A DNA stretch of 8,205 bases from Salsipaludibacter sp038233055 (GCA_038233055.1 JBBSMS010000145.1:1-8205); one strand, 5' to 3'. Positions 1 through 6,942 are shown, counted from the first letter of the stretch. Numbers and translations are program-made. The notes: generated from the sequence alone by a model not told the origin.

Positions 1-258
1 CCGCCACTGACCGCCAGCACGGCCGCCACGACCCCAACCGACCGGTCCAACACCACCCCACGGCCACCTCACCGGCCACCCGAACATCCCACAACGCCAT
101 CAGGCCAACCCCGACCACCTCGTTGCGATATCTGGGTCAGAGAAGCCGCCCGACCAATTTGCAATCACTCAAGGCACTGGTCGAGCGTGCCGCTCGCTAC
201 ACGCCATCCCGGGAGAGCGCGAAGTAGCCAAACGCAAGCGGCGACTATCGTGGTTGCT
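1..258. other. Left-edge region without a convincing gene
   Basis: No reading frame here has both a credible start and coding-like codon use. The first ~110 bases are C-rich on the plus strand. On the minus strand a GTG at 53-51 (or 56-54) opens a frame that reads a hydrophobic stretch (VGVVAAVLAV) off the left edge. This could be the first residues of an exported or membrane protein, but 18 codons cannot establish it. Positions 120-250 are visibly less GC-rich than the rest of the window and presumably carry the promoter of the OmdA-domain gene. A hexamer GACTAT at 242-247 is a possible -10 box, but I see no matching -35 box. Confidence 0.4.
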
Positions 259-528
259 GTGAGCAACACACGAGTACCCGGTGGCGTGGTCCACGAGCTC
301 CCGCAGGACTTGCGTAAGGCGCTGATTGCGGATGAGGACGTGCTGGACGCATGGAAGGACATCACGCCTCTGGCCCGCAACGAGTTCATCTGCTGGGTGG
401 AGAACGCCAAGAAGGAGGCAACTCGTGAGCGCCGCATACGCCGGACCCACGAAGAACTGGCGGAAGGCAAGCGTCGACCCTGTTGCTGGCCGGGATGCGA
501 CCATCGCGAGCGGAACGCCAAAGAGTAG
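259..528 (+). CDS. YdeI/OmpD-associated (OmdA-domain) small protein
   Basis: This 89-residue protein consists almost entirely of the OmdA domain (bacteriocin-protection YdeI/OmpD-associated family). Key features are the ELPQDLRKAL opening, the DAWKDITPLARNEFICWVENAK core (residues about 31-52), the basic ETRERRIRR stretch and the C-terminal CCWPGCDHR cysteine motif. Free-standing actinobacterial members are about this length, so I regard it as complete. The biochemical role is not established; the family name comes from an E. coli protein linked to stress and bacteriocin resistance. The frame is open further upstream (GTG at 187 or 250), but similarity begins after the GTG at 259. No strong ribosome binding site is visible, so the start is uncertain. 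By my count 22 of 89 codons end in A or T, far more than in neighbouring genes, which suggests recent acquisition. It converges on a truncated methyltransferase. Confidence 0.8.
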   Translation: MSNTRVPGGVVHELPQDLRKALIADEDVLDAWKDITPLARNEFICWVENAKKEATRERRIRRTHEELAEGKRRPCCWPGCDHRERNAKE

Positions 529-661
529 TCGTCGACCTGAACAACACGACAGTTGTCCACCCCTGCGATCCGGGATCGGACGGTCTACGGCCGCCAACAG
601 GAAGCAGCAAGACATCAGGGGCGGCCACATCGCCCAGTACGAGATCGCCACCACCACCTCG
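529..661. other. Spacer between the OmdA gene and the methyltransferase remnant
   Basis: This non-coding stretch lies between two converging genes. It contains a small inverted repeat (ACAAC-N6-GTTGT, 541-556) and a short dyad TCCGGGATCGGA (569-580). Neither is strong enough, nor followed by a T-run, to be called a terminator. Continuing the methyltransferase frame through it gives no recognisable protein, and codon use no longer looks coding. The junction between local sequence and the OmdA segment probably lies near its right end. Confidence 0.5.
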
Positions 662-784
662 ATGTTCCACGGTCGGACCGACCGCCTCGTCGGCGAACAT
701 ACCGGTGCGCGCCGTGTCGTAGCCCTGCGCGGACCGTTCGTCCCAGATCTCGTCCTGCGGCGGGTCCTCCGGCACCTCAGGCAT
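662..784 (-). pseudogene. N-terminal remnant of a class I SAM-dependent methyltransferase
   Basis: The ATG at 784-782 starts inside the end of the upstream oxidoreductase gene, overlapping its stop by eight bases. This is the arrangement of a translationally coupled second gene. About 41 codons read like the opening of a family of small actinobacterial methyltransferases: IWDERSAQGYDTARTG at residues 13-28, then MFADEAV. In intact relatives this precedes the glycine-rich SAM-binding motif (E-x-G-x-G-T-G-R). Here that motif and everything after it are missing. Codons 1-39 end in G/C with four exceptions, then seven of the next eight end in A or T, marking the break at about 662-667. The frame stays open downstream to about 386, but without family resemblance. 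No other frame restores the motif, so this looks like a deletion or replacement rather than a simple frameshift. Family assignment rests on a short stretch recalled from memory. Confidence 0.6.
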
Positions 785-1772
785 CCCAGGCATCGGCGAT
801 GGCCCGCAGCATGGCGACGACGCCGTCGGTGTCCGGCGCGAGGCACTCGAGGGCGGGCATGGTGACGCCGGCGTCGACGTAGTCGCCGATCCGTGCGACG
901 ACGGTGTCGAGGTCGCCGACCACGAACAGGTCGTCGACGACGTCGTCGGTGAAGGCGGCGACCATCGCCTCGCGGTCGCCTGCCCCGGCCGCCTCGGCGA
1001 TGCGCGTGGCAGTGTCCTCGTACCCCATCCAGGCGTAGAACCGGTTGTAGCCCGGCGTGGCGATGTAGGGCGCGAAGGTGCGGCGGATCTGGAGCCGGGC
1101 TGCCGGGACGTCGTCGGTCACGCACACGAACAGCCGGGCCATGACCGGGAAGTCGTCGGGGAGGTCGCGCCCGGCGGCCGCCGCGCCGGCCCGCACCTCG
1201 GCCAGCATGTCCGGGAGGTGGTGGGGTCCGAACTGGTTGAGGCACAGTCCGTCGGCCAGTTCGCCGCAGAGTCGGAGCGACTGCTGGTTCAACGACCCGA
1301 GGAACAATGGCACGGGCGTGGGTGCCGGCGCGGGATACCGGTAGCCCCCCATGCGCACGAAGTCGCCGTCGAGGCTGGAGCGCTCGCCCGCCAACACGGG
1401 CTTCAGCGCGGTTGCGACCTCGCGGAGGTGGGTCAGCGGTCGCTCCCACGGCACGCCACCGAAGCGCTCGGTCAGCGGCGGTGACGAGGCGCCGATACCC
1501 ATGCTGAAGTGGCCGCCGGTCAGGTCCGACAGGCTCATCGCGGCCATGGCCAGCGCGAAGGCGGTCCGGGTCTGGGCCGGCGCCACGGCCAGTCCGAGCG
1601 AAAGGTCGGTGGTCGCCGCAACGGCCCCAAGGATCGTGAACGCGTCCGGGCCGGCCACCTCCGACGCCCACGCGGACGCGAACCCGGCGTCCGCCACCTG
1701 CTGGGCCACGTCGACCACGGCGGCCGAACCCACGGCAGTGGGACCCAATGACAGGGACAAGGGCGGGGGCAT
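777..1772 (-). CDS. LLM-class flavin/F420-dependent oxidoreductase
   Basis: This 331-residue protein is a complete bacterial luciferase-like monooxygenase-superfamily member, expected to fold as a TIM barrel. The pattern fits the actinobacterial F420-dependent group: LSDLTGGHFSMGIGASSPPLTERFGGVPWERP at residues about 81-112 (stem GIGASSP at 92-98), PLFLGSLNQQSLRLCGELADG at 155-175, and a C-terminal PGYNRFYAWMGYED (240-253) followed by DDLFVVGDLDTVVARI. Such enzymes move hydride between reduced F420 or FMN and organic substrates; the substrate cannot be read from sequence. It has no signal peptide, so it should be cytosolic. The ATG is supported by AGGAG seven bases upstream. Its 3' end overlaps the start of the methyltransferase remnant, so the two once formed an operon. 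The gene is divergent from the lipoprotein gene. Confidence 0.93.
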   Translation of the reverse strand: MPPPLSLSLGPTAVGSAAVVDVAQQVADAGFASAWASEVAGPDAFTILGAVAATTDLSLGLAVAPAQTRTAFALAMAAMSLSDLTGGHFSMGIGASSPPLTERFGGVPWERPLTHLREVATALKPVLAGERSSLDGDFVRMGGYRYPAPAPTPVPLFLGSLNQQSLRLCGELADGLCLNQFGPHHLPDMLAEVRAGAAAAGRDLPDDFPVMARLFVCVTDDVPAARLQIRRTFAPYIATPGYNRFYAWMGYEDTATRIAEAAGAGDREAMVAAFTDDVVDDLFVVGDLDTVVARIGDYVDAGVTMPALECLAPDTDGVVAMLRAIADAWDA

Positions 1773-1779
1773 GGCGGCA

Positions 1780-1784
1780 CTCCT
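1780..1784 (-). promoter_or_regulatory. Ribosome binding site of the LLM oxidoreductase
   Basis: Read on the minus strand this is AGGAG, seven bases before the ATG at 1772-1770. It fixes the start against other in-frame possibilities. Confidence 0.75.
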
Positions 1785-1870
1785 GGTCGGACGCGTGGTG
1801 GCGTCCCGCGGGTGACAGCGGGAGCGTCATCGGAACGGCGCCGTCGACCGTAGGAGGCGGCGGTCCCGTT

Positions 1871-1914
1871 CCCCACGATGTCCGGGATCGGACCACCTCC
1901 CCAGTATCGTGGGG
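1871..1914. promoter_or_regulatory. Inverted repeat in the divergent LLM/lipoprotein promoter region
   Basis: Perfect 9-base arms CCCCACGAT (1871-1879) and ATCGTGGGG (1906-1914) flank a 26-base spacer. The spacer contains a smaller dyad, TCCG-GGAT-CGGA (1881-1892). The element sits about 100 bases upstream of the oxidoreductase start and about 50 bases upstream of the lipoprotein start, where an operator for a dimeric regulator would be expected. No regulator gene is nearby to name it. An RNA hairpin is the alternative, but the loop is long. Clear -10/-35 boxes could not be assigned. Confidence 0.45.
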
Positions 1915-1966
1915 GTCGCCATCGACGTGGCATCCGGCGTCCCGGGTGCCCGGACCAAGGTGAACC

Positions 1967-2992
1967 GTGTCGTCCCACCCGTCCCGCGCGCCCGTGCTGG
2001 TGGCAGTGTTCCTGCTGGCCTTCGCGGCCTGCACCGGCGAGGCCGCCGAGCCGACGTCGTCGCCACCGTCGGCGGCCGCCACCGTATCGGCGTCCGGCTC
2101 GGCGACATCCGCCACGACCGACCCGTCCCCGACCCCGACGCCACCGTCGCCCACACCGGCACCGCCGCCGGTCGTGGCGGGTGTCGGCGAGGTGGTGGTC
2201 ACGGCCGACAACGGGACGTTCGTCACCTCACGGGTGGCCGGGACCTGCCTGCTGGCCGGCTCACAGCTGCCCGCGTCCGGCTCGGGTCCGGCCCTTGGCG
2301 ACGATGTCGAGATCTTCGTGGCCGTGGACAACTACCTCGGCCCGCTGGACGAGCCGGTCGCGCCGGCGGACATCGCGATCACGATCGACGGTGACGACGG
2401 CTCCGGCGATGTCGAACTGGTCGGGGGGCCGTCGCGGTGGTCGTGGTGGGAGGGCAAGGTCGCCGAGGCCTTGCTGGCCGACCCGCTCGACGACGACGGC
2501 GTGACGGTGTCGACCCTGTCGCTGACCGCTGCCCTGACGCGCGCGCCGCGCGAGAAGACCTCGGTCCGTGCGCCCCGCCCACCGGCGCCGTCGCCCAGTC
2601 CGTCCGTCGCCCCGGCGGCGCCGTCGCCCAGTCCGTCCGTCGCCCCGGCGGCGCCGTCGCCCAGTCCGTCCGTCGCCCCGGCGGCGCCGTCGCCCAGTCC
2701 GTCCGTCGCCCCGGCGACGCCGTCCCCGACGCCGGCGGGTGCGGCGCCGGTCGGCGCCGTCCCACCACCCCTGCCGGGCCCGGCTGCCACCGCGGTGCGA
2801 CAGCCGGCCAGTTCGAGTCCCCCCACGGCCACGCCCGCGCCGAGCCCGTCGGCGCTGCCGTCGCCCACGCCCGGCGTGACCGCGCCGCCGGCCACCGGTC
2901 CGGCGTCGCCGTCCCCGACGCCGCGTGCCACGGCAACACCGGTGGCGACGCTCACGATCGACCTGGACATGACCTGCACCCTGGTGCCGTGA
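1967..2992 (+). CDS. Putative secreted lipoprotein with Pro/Ser/Thr-rich repeat linker
   Basis: This 341-residue protein was not recognised as a known family. The GTG start follows AAGGTG four bases upstream. Residues 8-21 form a hydrophobic signal sequence ending in AFAA-Cys22, an acceptable though imperfect lipobox because position -3 is Phe. It is therefore probably a membrane-anchored extracellular lipoprotein. Residues about 23-68 are a low-complexity linker. Residues about 69-192 are a probable beta-rich domain (GEVVVTADNGTFV, AGTCLLAG with Cys94, DDVEIFVAVDNY, ADIAITIDGD). Residues about 200-325 are a second Pro/Ser/Thr/Ala linker including four identical 11-residue repeats. The protein ends in a beta-strand-like segment TLTIDLDMTCTLVP with Cys337. 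After the lipobox residue, Cys94 and Cys337 are the only cysteines, so they may form a disulfide. The minus strand is also open through the repeats because of base composition; that frame lacks protein-like features. Confidence 0.8.
   Translation: MSSHPSRAPVLVAVFLLAFAACTGEAAEPTSSPPSAAATVSASGSATSATTDPSPTPTPPSPTPAPPPVVAGVGEVVVTADNGTFVTSRVAGTCLLAGSQLPASGSGPALGDDVEIFVAVDNYLGPLDEPVAPADIAITIDGDDGSGDVELVGGPSRWSWWEGKVAEALLADPLDDDGVTVSTLSLTAALTRAPREKTSVRAPRPPAPSPSPSVAPAAPSPSPSVAPAAPSPSPSVAPAAPSPSPSVAPATPSPTPAGAAPVGAVPPPLPGPAATAVRQPASSSPPTATPAPSPSALPSPTPGVTAPPATGPASPSPTPRATATPVATLTIDLDMTCTLVP
2585..2716 (+). repeat. Four perfect 33-bp tandem repeats inside the lipoprotein gene
   Basis: Four consecutive copies (2585-2617, 2618-2650, 2651-2683, 2684-2716) are identical at every base and encode APSPSPSVAPA. 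The following sequence begins ACGCCGTCC and diverges. Because the unit is a multiple of three, copy-number change leaves the frame intact. Identity at synonymous positions points to recent slippage or unequal crossover rather than selection on the peptide alone. Confidence 0.97.
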
Positions 2993-3011
2993 GCCCGATG
3001 ATCGCCAGCCA

Positions 3012-3042
3012 CGTGCCTGCCGGCCCGTCGCGTGCCTGCCGG
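3012..3042. repeat. Short direct repeat between convergent genes
   Basis: The 12-mer CGTGCCTGCCGG occurs at 3012-3023 and again at 3031-3042, directly before the end of the acetoacetate-CoA ligase gene. It occupies most of the 50-base gap between two converging genes. There is no obvious terminator hairpin with a T-run. It may be a small local duplication without function. Confidence 0.7.
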
Positions 3043-5055
3043 TCAGTCGGTCCCCGCCGCTCGATCCGCGGCCCAGTCCGCGAAGGCCTGCAGGCTCTCG
3101 GGATTCGCCAGCGCCCCGGGCGAGGCGGCCACCTCGATCGGGATCCCCGACAGGATCCGCTTGACCGGGACCTCCAGGCGCTTCCCCGACAGGGTCCGGG
3201 GGATGCCCGGCACGACGACGACCTCGTCGGGGACGTGGCGAGGTGACAGGTCGGTTCGGAGGCGGTTCCGAACGTCGGCCACCACCTCGTCGTCCACGTC
3301 GTGGCCATCCGCCGCGGCAAGGAACAGCACCAGCCGACCCATGGAGTCGTCCGGGTCGTCACCTGGCAGGTGGACCACCAGGGCGTCGCCGACGGCCTCG
3401 ACCGGGTCGACGACCGCGTAGAACTCCGCCGTGCCGAGCCGGACCCCACCGCGGTTGAGCGTGGCGTCGGAGCGTCCCGTGATGATGCACGACCCACGCT
3501 CGGTGATCGTGATCCAGTCCCCGTGGCGCCACACGCCGGGGATGTCCGCGAAGTACGCGTCGTGGAGCCGGCTCCCGTCGTCGTCGCCCCAGAACGCGAC
3601 CGGCATCGACGGCATCGGTCTCGTGATCACCAACTCGCCCTGCTCGCCCACGACCGGGTGGTGGTCGGCATCCCACGCCTCCACCCGGGCACCCAGCATC
3701 CGGGCGGGGATCTCGCCCCGACGAACCTCGACCAGCGGCGCAGGGCCGACGAAGCCCGTGCACAGGTCGGTGCCACCGGACAGCGACCCGACCTGCGCGC
3801 CGGGCGCGACCGCGTCGACCAACCAGTCGAAGCCGACAGGCGGCAGCGGGGCGCCGGTCGACCCGATCCCGCGCAGCCTCGACAGGTCGAGGTCATCCCC
3901 GGGCCGCAGGCCCGCCTTCCGGCAGGCCATCACGAACGGCGCCGACACCCCCGCGTAGGTGACGTCGGCATCCGCGACCAGGCGCCACAGTTCGAGCAGA
4001 TCGGGGTGGCCCGGATCGCCGTCGAACAGCACGGTGCCGGCGCCGACGGACCCGGCCGAGACCAGGAAGTTCCACATCATCCACCCGGTCGTGGAGAACC
4101 AGAAGAAGCGGTCCCGGCGGCCGAGGTCGAGGTGGAGTCCGAGCGCCTTGAGGTGTTCGAGCAGGATGCCGCCGTGCCCGTGCACGATCGGCTTCGGGAG
4201 CCCGGTCGTGCCGGAGGAGAACAGTACGTAGAGCGGATGGTCGAAGGGCACGCCCTCGAAGTCGAGGTCGCCGGCCTCGCCGACCAGGTCGGACCACGAC
4301 GTGGCGTGCGCCATCGGGGCGTCCGGGTCCAGGTACCGCAAGCCCACCAGGTGTTGGACGGACGGCAGTGCGGCGACGACCTGCTGGACGTGCTCGCGCC
4401 GGTCGACCGCCCGCTGGCCGTAGCGGTAGCCGTCCACGGCCAGCAGGACGGTGGGCTCGACCTGCGACAGTCGGTCCACCACCGAGCGGACCCCGAACTC
4501 GGGTGCCACAGACGCCCACACCGCCCCCAGCGACGCCGTTGCGAGGAACGCCACCATGGCCTCGGGGATGTTGGGGAGGTAGGCCGCCACCCGGTCGCCC
4601 GGTCCGACGCCCAGGCGCCGAAGGCCGGCCCGTGCGGCCCCGACGCGGCGGCGGAAGTCCCGCAGCGACACGGTGTCGTCGGGCCGGGTCTGGCTCCTGG
4701 CGATGATGGTCGTGTCATCGTCGGCTCGGCCTCGCGATCCCAGGACGTGGCGGGCGTAGTTCAGGCGGGCGCCCGGGAACCACACCGCGCCCGGCATCCG
4801 GTCCTCGGCCAGCGCCGGGCCACGCGGTTGCGATGATTCCACGTCGAATTCCCGCCACACCGCGGTCCAGAAGGACTCGAGGTCGGTGGTGGACCAGGTC
4901 CAGGCCGCGTCGTACCCGGCCGCGGCCACCTCGGCCGGGGCATGGTCGCGCAGGAAGCGGCCCATGCGCGTGGTGGTGGGGTCGCGGGGCGGCGCCCACA
5001 GCAGCGGCGGGGGGTCGGGGGCGGCACCCGGCCCGGGCGTGGTGGGCTCCGGCAT
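3043..5055 (-). CDS. Acetoacetate-CoA ligase (acetoacetyl-CoA synthetase)
   Basis: This 670-residue member of the ANL adenylating superfamily activates acetoacetate with ATP and CoA to acetoacetyl-CoA (EC 6.2.1.16). The reaction feeds ketone-body, leucine or polyhydroxybutyrate carbon into central metabolism. Family hallmarks are the N-terminal FWTAVWREFDV (62-72) and the FFPxARLNYA-like VWFPGARLNYA (91-101). Others are the P-loop FSSGTTGLPKPIVH (279-292), FFWFSTTGWMMWNFLVS (317-333), SLSGGTDLCTGF (424-435), and GRSDATLNRGGVRLGTAEFY (527-546). The C-terminal TLSGKRLEVPVKR carries the likely catalytic Lys625. Length fits the family (about 650). A better-spaced AGGAG precedes an in-frame ATG at 5184, but the 43 codons between have 13 ending in A/T, against 2 of the first 43 codons after 5055. 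I therefore prefer 5055, despite its poorly spaced GGGGAG. The gene converges on the lipoprotein gene and diverges from the phosphosugar mutase. Confidence 0.93.
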   Translation of the reverse strand: MPEPTTPGPGAAPDPPPLLWAPPRDPTTTRMGRFLRDHAPAEVAAAGYDAAWTWSTTDLESFWTAVWREFDVESSQPRGPALAEDRMPGAVWFPGARLNYARHVLGSRGRADDDTTIIARSQTRPDDTVSLRDFRRRVGAARAGLRRLGVGPGDRVAAYLPNIPEAMVAFLATASLGAVWASVAPEFGVRSVVDRLSQVEPTVLLAVDGYRYGQRAVDRREHVQQVVAALPSVQHLVGLRYLDPDAPMAHATSWSDLVGEAGDLDFEGVPFDHPLYVLFSSGTTGLPKPIVHGHGGILLEHLKALGLHLDLGRRDRFFWFSTTGWMMWNFLVSAGSVGAGTVLFDGDPGHPDLLELWRLVADADVTYAGVSAPFVMACRKAGLRPGDDLDLSRLRGIGSTGAPLPPVGFDWLVDAVAPGAQVGSLSGGTDLCTGFVGPAPLVEVRRGEIPARMLGARVEAWDADHHPVVGEQGELVITRPMPSMPVAFWGDDDGSRLHDAYFADIPGVWRHGDWITITERGSCIITGRSDATLNRGGVRLGTAEFYAVVDPVEAVGDALVVHLPGDDPDDSMGRLVLFLAAADGHDVDDEVVADVRNRLRTDLSPRHVPDEVVVVPGIPRTLSGKRLEVPVKRILSGIPIEVAASPGALANPESLQAFADWAADRAAGTD

Positions 5056-5256
5056 GGCTCCCCGGCGGTCGGCGACGAGGTGGGCCTTGATCGTAGGCCG
5101 ACCATGGCGGCCGGGTTGTCGTCCGGCAGTCGCGGCCACAGGCATGGGGCCGTCTCGGTCTCGCCGGCCATCCAACGGAGTCATGCAGCAGTCTCCTAGG
5201 GTGGGGCCGGCCGGCATGCACGATCCCGTGTGGCCGCGCCTGCCCCGGAGGACGCC
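5056..5256. promoter_or_regulatory. Divergent promoter region between the acetoacetate-CoA ligase and phosphosugar mutase genes
   Basis: These 201 bases separate two divergent starts and should hold both promoters. On the minus strand a well-formed AGGAG lies eight bases upstream of an ATG at 5184, in frame with the ligase. That would give a 43-residue N-terminal extension, which codon use argues against. I could not assign -10/-35 boxes with confidence. Confidence 0.5.
5247..5251 (+). promoter_or_regulatory. Ribosome binding site of the phosphosugar mutase
   Basis: GGAGG stands five bases before the ATG at 5257. This decides against the in-frame GTG at 5230, which would add nine residues and has no comparable site. 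Confidence 0.8.
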
Positions 5257-6942
5257 ATGGACGACGCACTGGTCGAGCGCGCGACCGCCTGGGCGGACGG
5301 CGACCCCGACCCGGTCACGGCGCATGCGCTGCGACAGGCGATCGCGTCCGGTGACGAAGCCGAGTTGCGGGACCTGGCCGGCCACGACCTGGCCTTTGGG
5401 ACCGCAGGCCTGCGTGGGGAGGTGGGTCCGGGCCCGAACCGGATGAACCGGGCCGTGGTCATGCGGGCCACCCGCGGGATCGCCAGGCACCTGCTGGATC
5501 GGGTCGACGGTGCGGCCGAGCGTGGCGTGGTCGTCGGGTTCGACGCCCGGTCGGACTCGGAGCGCTTCGCCCACGACGTGATCGCGGTGCTGCAGGCCGC
5601 CGGCCTGCACGTGCGTGCCTTCCTCGCCCCCACGGCGACGCCGCTGGTGGCCTTCGCCGCGCGGCGCTTCCACGCCGCCGGTGCGATCGTGGTCACTGCG
5701 TCCCACAACCCGCCGGCGGACAACGGATACAAGGTCTACGACGAACACGGGGTGCAGATCACGAGCCCCACGGATGCCCGGATCGCCGCCGCGATCGCCG
5801 GGGTCGGGCGGGCCTGCGACGTCCCGGGTGTCGGCGACGGCATCGACGGCGTCGACGTGTTGAGCCGGGCGACCGTGGCGGCCTACCGCGAGACCATCGC
5901 CGGAGCGTGGCCCCGCATGGCCACGAGGTCCGACGCGCCCGTGACCGTGGTGGTCACGCCCCTGCACGGGGTCGGGGGTGCGCCGGTCGAGGCGGTCCTG
6001 TCCGAGCGTGGCCACCGGGTGGTCCGCGTCGACGAGCAGTGGGACCCCGACGGGACCTTTCCCACGGTCACGTTCCCGAATCCGGAGGAACCGGGGGCAC
6101 TCGACCTGGCGCAAGCGGCCGCCACCGCGTCCGGGGCCGATGTGGTGCTGGCCAACGACCCGGACGCCGACCGACTCGCGGTCGCGATCCCGGCAGGTGA
6201 CGGGTGGCGGCGCCTGACCGGCGACGAGGTCGGGTCGATCTTCGCCCACCACCTGCTGGCACGGACCGCCGGCCGGGTCGAGCGTCCGCTGGTCGTCAAC
6301 TCGATCGTCTCGTCGGCCCGACTGGCCCGCATCGCGGCCGCCTTCGACGCGCGCCACGAGGTCACGCTGACGGGCTTCAAGTGGCTCTGGCGCGCGGGCC
6401 GGGAACTGGGCGACGACGGGTGGCAGTGGGTCATGGGCTACGAGGAGGCGCTCGGGTACAGCCTCGGTACCGCCGTGCGTGACAAGGACGGCATCCATGC
6501 CGCGGCCGTGATGGCGGACCTGGTCTCGACGCTGGCGGCCGAGGACCGCACCCTGGCGGACCTGCTGGGCGACCTGGATGACGCCTACGGCCGCTGGGCC
6601 AACGTGCAGGCGGCCGTGCGCCGGAGCGGTCCGGCCGGGGCCGAGGAGATCCTGGCGGCGGTGGACGTGGCCGCCGGGGTCGGCGCCGACGACCTCGGCC
6701 TGCGCGCGATCGACCGCGTGGTGGACCATCGGGTGGAGGTGGAGGACGCCCCGCCGTGGCGCGGACCGACCCCCCTGGTCGTGTGGCATCTCGACGGTGG
6801 AGGCCGCGTCCTGGTGCGGCCGTCCGGCACCGAACCGAAGCTCAAGGTCTACGTCGACCTGCCGTTGGCATCAGACGAGGACCACGCGGTCGCCGATGCC
6901 GTCGCGACCCGGACGGTGGCGCTGCTGGGCATGGACGACTGA
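5257..6942 (+). CDS. Phospho-sugar mutase (PGM2/PgcA-type alpha-D-phosphohexomutase)
   Basis: This 561-residue protein is a complete member of the alpha-D-phosphohexomutase superfamily. It probably interconverts glucose-1-phosphate and glucose-6-phosphate, or a related sugar phosphate; the PGM2/PgcA-like branch also includes phosphopentomutases, so specificity is open. All four active-site motifs are present: GTAGLRG (48-54), with the following NRMN typical of this branch; TASHNPPADNGYKVY with phosphoserine Ser149; the metal-binding loop DPDADR (301-306); and the sugar-binding GYEEALGY (394-401). The C-terminal phosphate-binding loop RPSGTEPKLKVY (521-532) is also intact. It should be cytosolic, in glycogen, trehalose and cell-wall precursor metabolism. 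The start is set by a strong GGAGG. The NurA-like gene follows 82 bases downstream on the same strand, so cotranscription is possible. Confidence 0.95.
   Translation: MDDALVERATAWADGDPDPVTAHALRQAIASGDEAELRDLAGHDLAFGTAGLRGEVGPGPNRMNRAVVMRATRGIARHLLDRVDGAAERGVVVGFDARSDSERFAHDVIAVLQAAGLHVRAFLAPTATPLVAFAARRFHAAGAIVVTASHNPPADNGYKVYDEHGVQITSPTDARIAAAIAGVGRACDVPGVGDGIDGVDVLSRATVAAYRETIAGAWPRMATRSDAPVTVVVTPLHGVGGAPVEAVLSERGHRVVRVDEQWDPDGTFPTVTFPNPEEPGALDLAQAAATASGADVVLANDPDADRLAVAIPAGDGWRRLTGDEVGSIFAHHLLARTAGRVERPLVVNSIVSSARLARIAAAFDARHEVTLTGFKWLWRAGRELGDDGWQWVMGYEEALGYSLGTAVRDKDGIHAAAVMADLVSTLAAEDRTLADLLGDLDDAYGRWANVQAAVRRSGPAGAEEILAAVDVAAGVGADDLGLRAIDRVVDHRVEVEDAPPWRGPTPLVVWHLDGGGRVLVRPSGTEPKLKVYVDLPLASDEDHAVADAVATRTVALLGMDD

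Noticed and set aside
1..56. N-terminus of an exported protein leaving the left edge on the minus strand
   Set aside because: Only about 18 codons, no clear start signal; the hydrophobic run may be chance in GTC/GCC-rich sequence.
386..661. Continuation of the methyltransferase frame into a full protein
   Set aside because: Beyond codon ~41 the SAM-binding motif is missing, third positions become A/T-rich, and the frame then reads antisense through the OmdA gene.
169..2331. 720-codon open frame on the minus strand
   Set aside because: It runs antisense or out of frame to the OmdA, LLM and lipoprotein genes and is Arg/Pro-rich with no recognisable domain. It is a product of high GC.
2585..2716. 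CRISPR-like array
   Set aside because: The 33-bp units are directly adjacent with no spacers and are in-frame coding repeats.
3301..4836. 511-codon open frame on the plus strand
   Set aside because: It is the antisense shadow of the acetoacetate-CoA ligase, whose motifs are unambiguous on the other strand.
5185..6789. Extension of the ligase frame far upstream on the minus strand
   Set aside because: The stop-free stretch lies antisense to the phosphosugar mutase; no homologous protein sequence appears before 5055.
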